Below are positions 59,998-64,000 of a stretch of DNA of 64,000 nt, in pieces. Under the pieces are notes generated by a model. It was not told the DNA's origin. It worked only from the letters and a program-made list of their open reading frames with translations, and ran no database searches. The stretch is from Allobosea sp. (GTDB lineage: Bacteria > Pseudomonadota > Alphaproteobacteria > Rhizobiales > Kaistiaceae): assembly GCA_017307955.1 (NCBI GenBank), contig JAFKFV010000025.1:1-64000 (forward strand), given 5' to 3'. Position 1 is the first letter of the stretch, and each line of letters begins with the position of its first letter. Both the position numbers and the translations under genes were made by a program.

Positions 59998-62094
59998 CTA
60001 CTGCACCGGCCCTTGGCCCAGCCCAGGCCTCCCCGGCAGGGAGGCGGGGTGGAGCTGGTAGTTCTGCTGCTTGTCGAGCGGAACATAGAGGCGCTCGCGC
60101 ATCACGCTGTCCTCGCCCCAGTTGTACATGAAGTTGGGCGTACCGGGCGGCACATTTGCGAAGCGCTTGCCGATGACGAGCGCCGCTGCATATTCCGTCA
60201 ATCCGACACCATTGACGTTCTCGGTATAGAGCTTCTGATAGTCCTTCATCAGCTGGATGCGTTTCGCCGGATCGTTGCTGCTGACAATGAAGGCGTTGAC
60301 GATGTCGACCATCTCCTTCTCATAGGGAAGGAGATCCAGAGTGCCGTCGGTGCCGGCCCGGTGGAACAGGCTGGTGCGCGGTCCGGTCGGGGCGAGACTG
60401 GCGGTGTTCTGGATCACGGTAAGCAATTCGCTGCCGACATTGCGGGTCAGCATCCAGTCGAATTTCCCGGACTGCTGGTTCGATGTCAGCGTCGCGCCCT
60501 GCAGCGAATTGGGGATCGCCTCGATGCCGGCCTTCTGCAATTGCGCGATCACGCCCTGCATGAGGTCGACATCGGTCATGATCTGGGCATCGCCCGTAAT
60601 GACGATCTGGAGGTTCTGTCCGCCGACCTCCGGCGTGTCCTTCGGGAAGTTCACGAAGCCGTCGCCATCGGTATCGACGAGCCCGAGCTTGGTGAGCAGC
60701 GCTTTGCTGCTCTCGGGCGAGAACGGGTAGTGGACCGTCGAAGCCTTGTCGTAGAAGGGCGAGTCCGTATAGAGGCCGCCGGGATAGATCGCCGTGAACG
60801 GACCCTTGGCCAGCGACTCCCCGAGGCCCTTGCGATCGATCGCGTAGGTGATCGCCTTGCGGAAGTCGAGATTTCGGTTGAGCTCCCGGACGGCCTTCGC
60901 GCGCGCGTCCGGCTCGCCCCAGCCATTGGCGCTGAGATTGGGGTAGAGCGTGTAGGCGATCGTCCGCGGACCGAAGGAAAGCCGCGCCGGCGCATCGGGC
61001 GCCGCGGAGCGCTTCAGCGCCTCGACATAGCCCTCGGGCTGTTCGAGATTGGTATAGTCGCCGGTGCCCGCGGCAGCCATCATGTCGCGATTGGCCCAGG
61101 TCGAGAGCTTGTACTGGACTTCGTCGAGATAAGGCAGCTGGTTGCCGGCCTCGTCGACCTTCCAGTAATAGGGATTGCGGCGCAGCACGATGATGTCGTC
61201 CGGCCGGTATTCGACCGGCACCCAGGCGCCCATGACCGGCCAGTTGAGGAACTCGGGCGGGAAGGCGTTCTTGTACTGCTCGTAGCTGTTGCCGGAATAT
61301 TTCGGATGCTGCGGCTTCAGCATATGCGCCGGGCCAGGGCAGAAGGTTCCATAGGCCATGGCGAAGATGAAGCTTTTCGGGAAGGCCTCCTTGAAGGTCC
61401 ATTCGATCGTCGTGTCGTCAATCGCCTTGAGTGTCGTGCCGGTGCCGAACGTCTCCGGGCTTGCGCCATTGGTCGGCGTCACATTGGGATCGAGAACATT
61501 GTCCTCCCAGTAGAACATGACGTCCTCGGAGGTGAAGGGGACCCCATCCGACCATTTCGCACCCTCGATGAGGTGCATGGTCAGGCGATGGCCGTCTTCC
61601 GACCAGGTCCAGCTTTTTGCGAGGTTCGGCAGCGGCTCGATGTCGTCCGACTTGATCTGGAAGAGCGGACCACTGCGGGTGAGGCATTCATACATGCCGA
61701 TATCGATGCCGCCCCATCCCTGCGCCTGCCCCGCCTGATAGTTCCACCCCTCGGGTCGCCCGCCGATCACATGGCGCAGAGCGTCGCCATAGACACCGAT
61801 GCCGTCGGGCATGTTGGCCTTGCGGTAGACCAGTGGCTCCTTCGGCAGGCGATCCTTGACGGGAGGAAGCTTGCCGGTGCCGACGAAGTTCTTCGTCACC
61901 CAATCCGGCTCGTGATAGGCAGGCAGGGCCTCGAAGGCGAGAATGTCGGGCACGGTCACGAAGTTCGGCGTGCTCTGGGCCGCGAATGTCGGCGGATCGG
62001 GCGGAAGGGTCGGCGGTGCGAGTTCGGCTGCGGCAGCGCCGCCCGCGGTTCCCAGCAGCAAGATCGCAGCAAGCGATCGATACGAGCTCTTCAT
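59998..62094 (-). CDS. Family 5 extracellular solute-binding protein (peptide/oligosaccharide ABC)
   Basis: A 698-residue SBP_bac_5 protein, longer than the usual 500-600. The leader is SSYRSLAAILLLGTAGGAAA. Typical elements are LPNLAKSWTWSEDGHRLTMHLIEGAKWSDGVPFTSEDVMFYWED, RRNPYYWKVD, LNRNLDFRKAITYAIDRKGL, and VDTDGDGFVNFPKDTPEVG. ATG at 62094 follows GGGAGGG. Long members of this kind sometimes import oligosaccharides. No permease or ATPase genes follow, so the rest of the transporter lies elsewhere or is lost. Confidence 0.92.
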   Translation of the reverse strand: MKSSYRSLAAILLLGTAGGAAAAELAPPTLPPDPPTFAAQSTPNFVTVPDILAFEALPAYHEPDWVTKNFVGTGKLPPVKDRLPKEPLVYRKANMPDGIGVYGDALRHVIGGRPEGWNYQAGQAQGWGGIDIGMYECLTRSGPLFQIKSDDIEPLPNLAKSWTWSEDGHRLTMHLIEGAKWSDGVPFTSEDVMFYWEDNVLDPNVTPTNGASPETFGTGTTLKAIDDTTIEWTFKEAFPKSFIFAMAYGTFCPGPAHMLKPQHPKYSGNSYEQYKNAFPPEFLNWPVMGAWVPVEYRPDDIIVLRRNPYYWKVDEAGNQLPYLDEVQYKLSTWANRDMMAAAGTGDYTNLEQPEGYVEALKRSAAPDAPARLSFGPRTIAYTLYPNLSANGWGEPDARAKAVRELNRNLDFRKAITYAIDRKGLGESLAKGPFTAIYPGGLYTDSPFYDKASTVHYPFSPESSKALLTKLGLVDTDGDGFVNFPKDTPEVGGQNLQIVITGDAQIMTDVDLMQGVIAQLQKAGIEAIPNSLQGATLTSNQQSGKFDWMLTRNVGSELLTVIQNTASLAPTGPRTSLFHRAGTDGTLDLLPYEKEMVDIVNAFIVSSNDPAKRIQLMKDYQKLYTENVNGVGLTEYAAALVIGKRFANVPPGTPNFMYNWGEDSVMRERLYVPLDKQQNYQLHPASLPGRPGLGQGPVQ

Positions 62095-62645
62095 GACAGC
62101 CCTCCCTGGCCGCGCCATGCGCGTTCGTCCTTGGCGAAATCGGACGGAGTGTTCCGCCGACATTTCCTCTTCGCCGGGCCTGCATGCCTGGGGGGCTCAC
62201 GCCGCGCCGCTGCAATCCCTATTGGGGGTCCCGACAGCTGAGGCTAGGCCGAGGGTCCTTCCTCAGGGAATGCGCTGTTGTCGCGAAGGCCTTCGCGATT
62301 GTCGCATCAATGCGCTCCATCGATTGCTGACGCGCAACGGCGTCTGGCCGGCAGTCCGCCTTCGCGTGCGCCCGATCCCGATGTCCTTGACGGAAAAAAG
62401 ACCTCTCGGCCGCGTGCCGCGTCGCGACATAGACAAAGGTGACAGCGCATCCGGTTCCCTCTGGCACCGGGAGCGGCTTGCGGCAAAAGACATCGCTCGC
62501 CGGGGCGGACGCACGGCGCGCGGGAGCGCTGACGCCTCGGGTTCAGGCAGAAGTTCAGGACGATATCGAATGAGATTGAAACACCAGATGATTGGTCGCG
62601 CAGGAGGGCGAGGCTAGCGTTGCATCCGTTCCAAGGGAGGGACCG
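62095..62645. other. Divergent promoter region
   Basis: About 550 bases between the binding-protein gene and the PhyH gene. I see no gene. It should contain both promoters and possibly sites for the AraC regulator encoded downstream. Confidence 0.45.
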
Positions 62646-63473
62646 ATGAGCCAATATGACCTGCAAGACTATCTCTTCGACCTGCGTGGCTATCTCATCC
62701 TGGAGAAGGCCATCGATGCGGATCTGCTCGGCGAGCTGAACGCGGCCTTCGATGCCTTCCCCGATCTTTCCTTTGGCGAGTGGTGGGGCAATGTCCAACG
62801 CCTCGACAACAACGGCCATGCGGGGGCGGAGCTGCAGAACATCGTCGAGGCCGGCAAGCCCTTCGAGGCGCTGATCGATCATCCGTCATGGATCGATCGC
62901 CTGCGCCGTTACTGCGGCGAGGACGGCACTTATGTCCAGGGCCTGTTCATCGACGAGTGCTTCGCCTCGATACGCCGCAACGGCGGCTACTTCCCCGTCC
63001 ATTCCGGCGGGCAGGACGGCGTCATCCGCAACCAGTTCCGCTTCGTGAACGGCAAGTTCCGGTGCGGGCAGGTCAACATCCTGCTCGCGCTCACCGATAT
63101 CGGCCCCGGCGACGGTGGCACGCGCATCCTGCCCGGCAGCCACAAGAGCAACTTCGCCCATCCGGTCTTCGCGAGGGATTTTTCGGAGCGCGCGAAGGAC
63201 ACCGACGAGACGGTGGAAGGATCGATTGAGGTCAACATGAAGGCGGGCGACGCGCTCATGTTCGTGGACGCGCTCTCTCACGGCGCCACCAAGCGGATCA
63301 ATCCGGGCGATCGCCGTGTCGTCATTTACCGGTATGGTCCCACCTGGGGGCAGACGCGCTACGGCTTCCGCTATTCGCAGGAATTGCTGGAGCGGGTGAC
63401 GCCCGCGCAGCGGCGGATCCTCGAGCCGATCCTGCCTCGCGAGCCTGGTGCCGCGCGCGGGCTTGAGCGCTAG
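62646..63473 (+). CDS. Phytanoyl-CoA dioxygenase (PhyH)-family protein
   Basis: A 275-residue non-heme iron, 2-oxoglutarate-type oxygenase. It begins DYLFDLRGYLILEKAIDADLL and has FIDECFASIRRNGGYFPVHSGG with a likely iron-ligand His, then TDIGPGDGGTRILPGSHKSNF and a distal His in VDALSHGATKRINPGDRRVVIYRY with the co-substrate Arg. GGAGG-like GGGAGGGACC precedes the ATG. It lies 26 bases before an AraC gene, a pairing seen in sugar-related loci. Substrate unknown. Confidence 0.9.
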   Translation: MSQYDLQDYLFDLRGYLILEKAIDADLLGELNAAFDAFPDLSFGEWWGNVQRLDNNGHAGAELQNIVEAGKPFEALIDHPSWIDRLRRYCGEDGTYVQGLFIDECFASIRRNGGYFPVHSGGQDGVIRNQFRFVNGKFRCGQVNILLALTDIGPGDGGTRILPGSHKSNFAHPVFARDFSERAKDTDETVEGSIEVNMKAGDALMFVDALSHGATKRINPGDRRVVIYRYGPTWGQTRYGFRYSQELLERVTPAQRRILEPILPREPGAARGLER

Positions 63474-63499
63474 ACTGGCGGCCTTTCTGGAGAACGCCG

Positions 63500-64000
63500 T
63501 TGAACGAACAGGTCGTGACCGCAGCCCCTGCGTCGACGCCGATCATCTCCGGCCTGCAGGTTCAGGGAACCGATGCAAGCCGTGGCTTCCGGCCGCAAGG
63601 AACGAAGGACTGGCTGCTGGTCACGACGCTGGGCGGCACGGGTTACGTGCGGACGTCGAAGGGCCAGCGGCAGCTCACGCGTGGCCAGCTTCTGCTGATC
63701 GCGCCGGATACGCCGCAGGAATATGGCCACTACGACGACAGCAGCCGCTGGGTGAACATCTGGGTGCATTTCCGGCCCCGCTTGCACTGGATGCCATGGC
63801 TGTCCTGGCCGGCCTTCGCCCGCGGCGTCATGGTGCTCGACGCCGGAAGCGATTTTGCGGCCATCGAGGCCGAGCTGCGCCGGATGGTCGAACTCGCCAA
63901 TGGCCCATCTCGCCTGCGGCTCGACGCGTCCATGAACGCGCTCGAGCGGGTGCTCATCGCCGCCGACGACCTCAATCCGTTGCAGGCCGTGAGCGGCATC
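63500..64000 (+). CDS. AraC-family transcriptional regulator, N-terminal part
   Basis: The first 167 codons of a gene cut by the right edge. The cupin-type sensor domain of AraC itself is recognisable: RPQGTKDWLLVTTLGGTGYV, GQRQLTRGQLLLIAPDTPQE, YGHYDDSSRWVNIWVHFRPR, and LHWMPWLSWPAFARGVMVL. The start is probably TTG at 63500, with GGAG eight bases before. The DNA-binding domain lies beyond the window. It follows the PhyH gene in an operon and may bind a sugar. Confidence 0.82.
   Translation, partial: MNEQVVTAAPASTPIISGLQVQGTDASRGFRPQGTKDWLLVTTLGGTGYVRTSKGQRQLTRGQLLLIAPDTPQEYGHYDDSSRWVNIWVHFRPRLHWMPWLSWPAFARGVMVLDAGSDFAAIEAELRRMVELANGPSRLRLDASMNALERVLIAADDLNPLQAVSGI

Overview
The window reads as chromosome of a GC-rich alphaproteobacterium, most likely a Hyphomicrobiales (rhizobial-type) soil or plant-associated organism. 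The grounds are the base composition, the many sugar ABC transporters with MocA/DUF1080/DUF6807-type sugar genes, the NodT-type outer-membrane lipoprotein, and the FixJ-like regulator with PAS sensor kinases. A genus cannot be named from the sequence alone.

Region A (1-18.4 kb) begins with a truncated short-chain dehydrogenase, an AraC regulator and a Tat-exported DUF1254 protein. It then holds what looks like a fucosylated-glycan utilisation locus. A minus-strand operon (8413 down to 2809) encodes an AGE-type sugar epimerase, an aldo/keto reductase, a DUF1080 protein, a xylose-isomerase-like protein, a PD40 beta-propeller and a Rossmann oxidoreductase. Next come a plus-strand zinc alcohol dehydrogenase and a GH95 alpha-L-fucosidase, a LacI regulator, and a minus-strand operon for a binding protein, two permeases and a GHL6-type glycosidase. 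Three copies of one palindromic operator lie in front of these transcription units, so the LacI protein probably controls all of them.

Region B (19-26.2 kb) is a YtcA-MdtN-MdtO-MdtP type efflux operon, a choloylglycine-hydrolase-family amidase and an ArsB/NhaD-type anion transporter. Region C (26.2-34.5 kb) is a second sugar or sugar-acid locus: an NAD-dependent epimerase/dehydrogenase, a complete ABC transporter, two VOC proteins, an RraA-type aldolase and an IclR regulator. A GTTCA-N4-TGAAC-like operator occurs in both divergent promoter regions.

A tRNA-Ser(GGA) gene (34916-35005) marks the start of an accessory segment, region D (35-56 kb). It opens with an MBL-fold protein and a three-subunit cobalt enzyme of the nitrile hydratase/thiocyanate hydrolase family. 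Its split beta subunit and its CTLCSCYPRP motif favour thiocyanate hydrolase. An aquaporin-type channel, an AhpD-like protein and a CbiM-type cobalt/nickel permease follow. After this come paired short-chain dehydrogenases, alpha/beta hydrolases, aldo/keto reductase, two paralogous PAS histidine kinases, a receiver-only response regulator and a FixJ/NarL-type response regulator. A short motif, TACCAAGGTA on the coding strand, recurs 80-135 bp upstream of several of these genes. It suggests a shared regulon, possibly driven by the FixJ-type regulator. Decayed genes (an ADH-ALDH fusion, a hydrolase fragment, an AraC tail fused to a sugar-binding-protein head) mark past deletions; the last forms the right edge near 55.98 kb.

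Region E (56-64 kb) returns to sugar metabolism: a truncated binding protein, DUF6807 protein, frameshifted sugar-phosphate isomerase, Gfo/Idh/MocA oxidoreductase, a family 5 binding protein without its permeases, and a PhyH dioxygenase with the first part of an AraC regulator.
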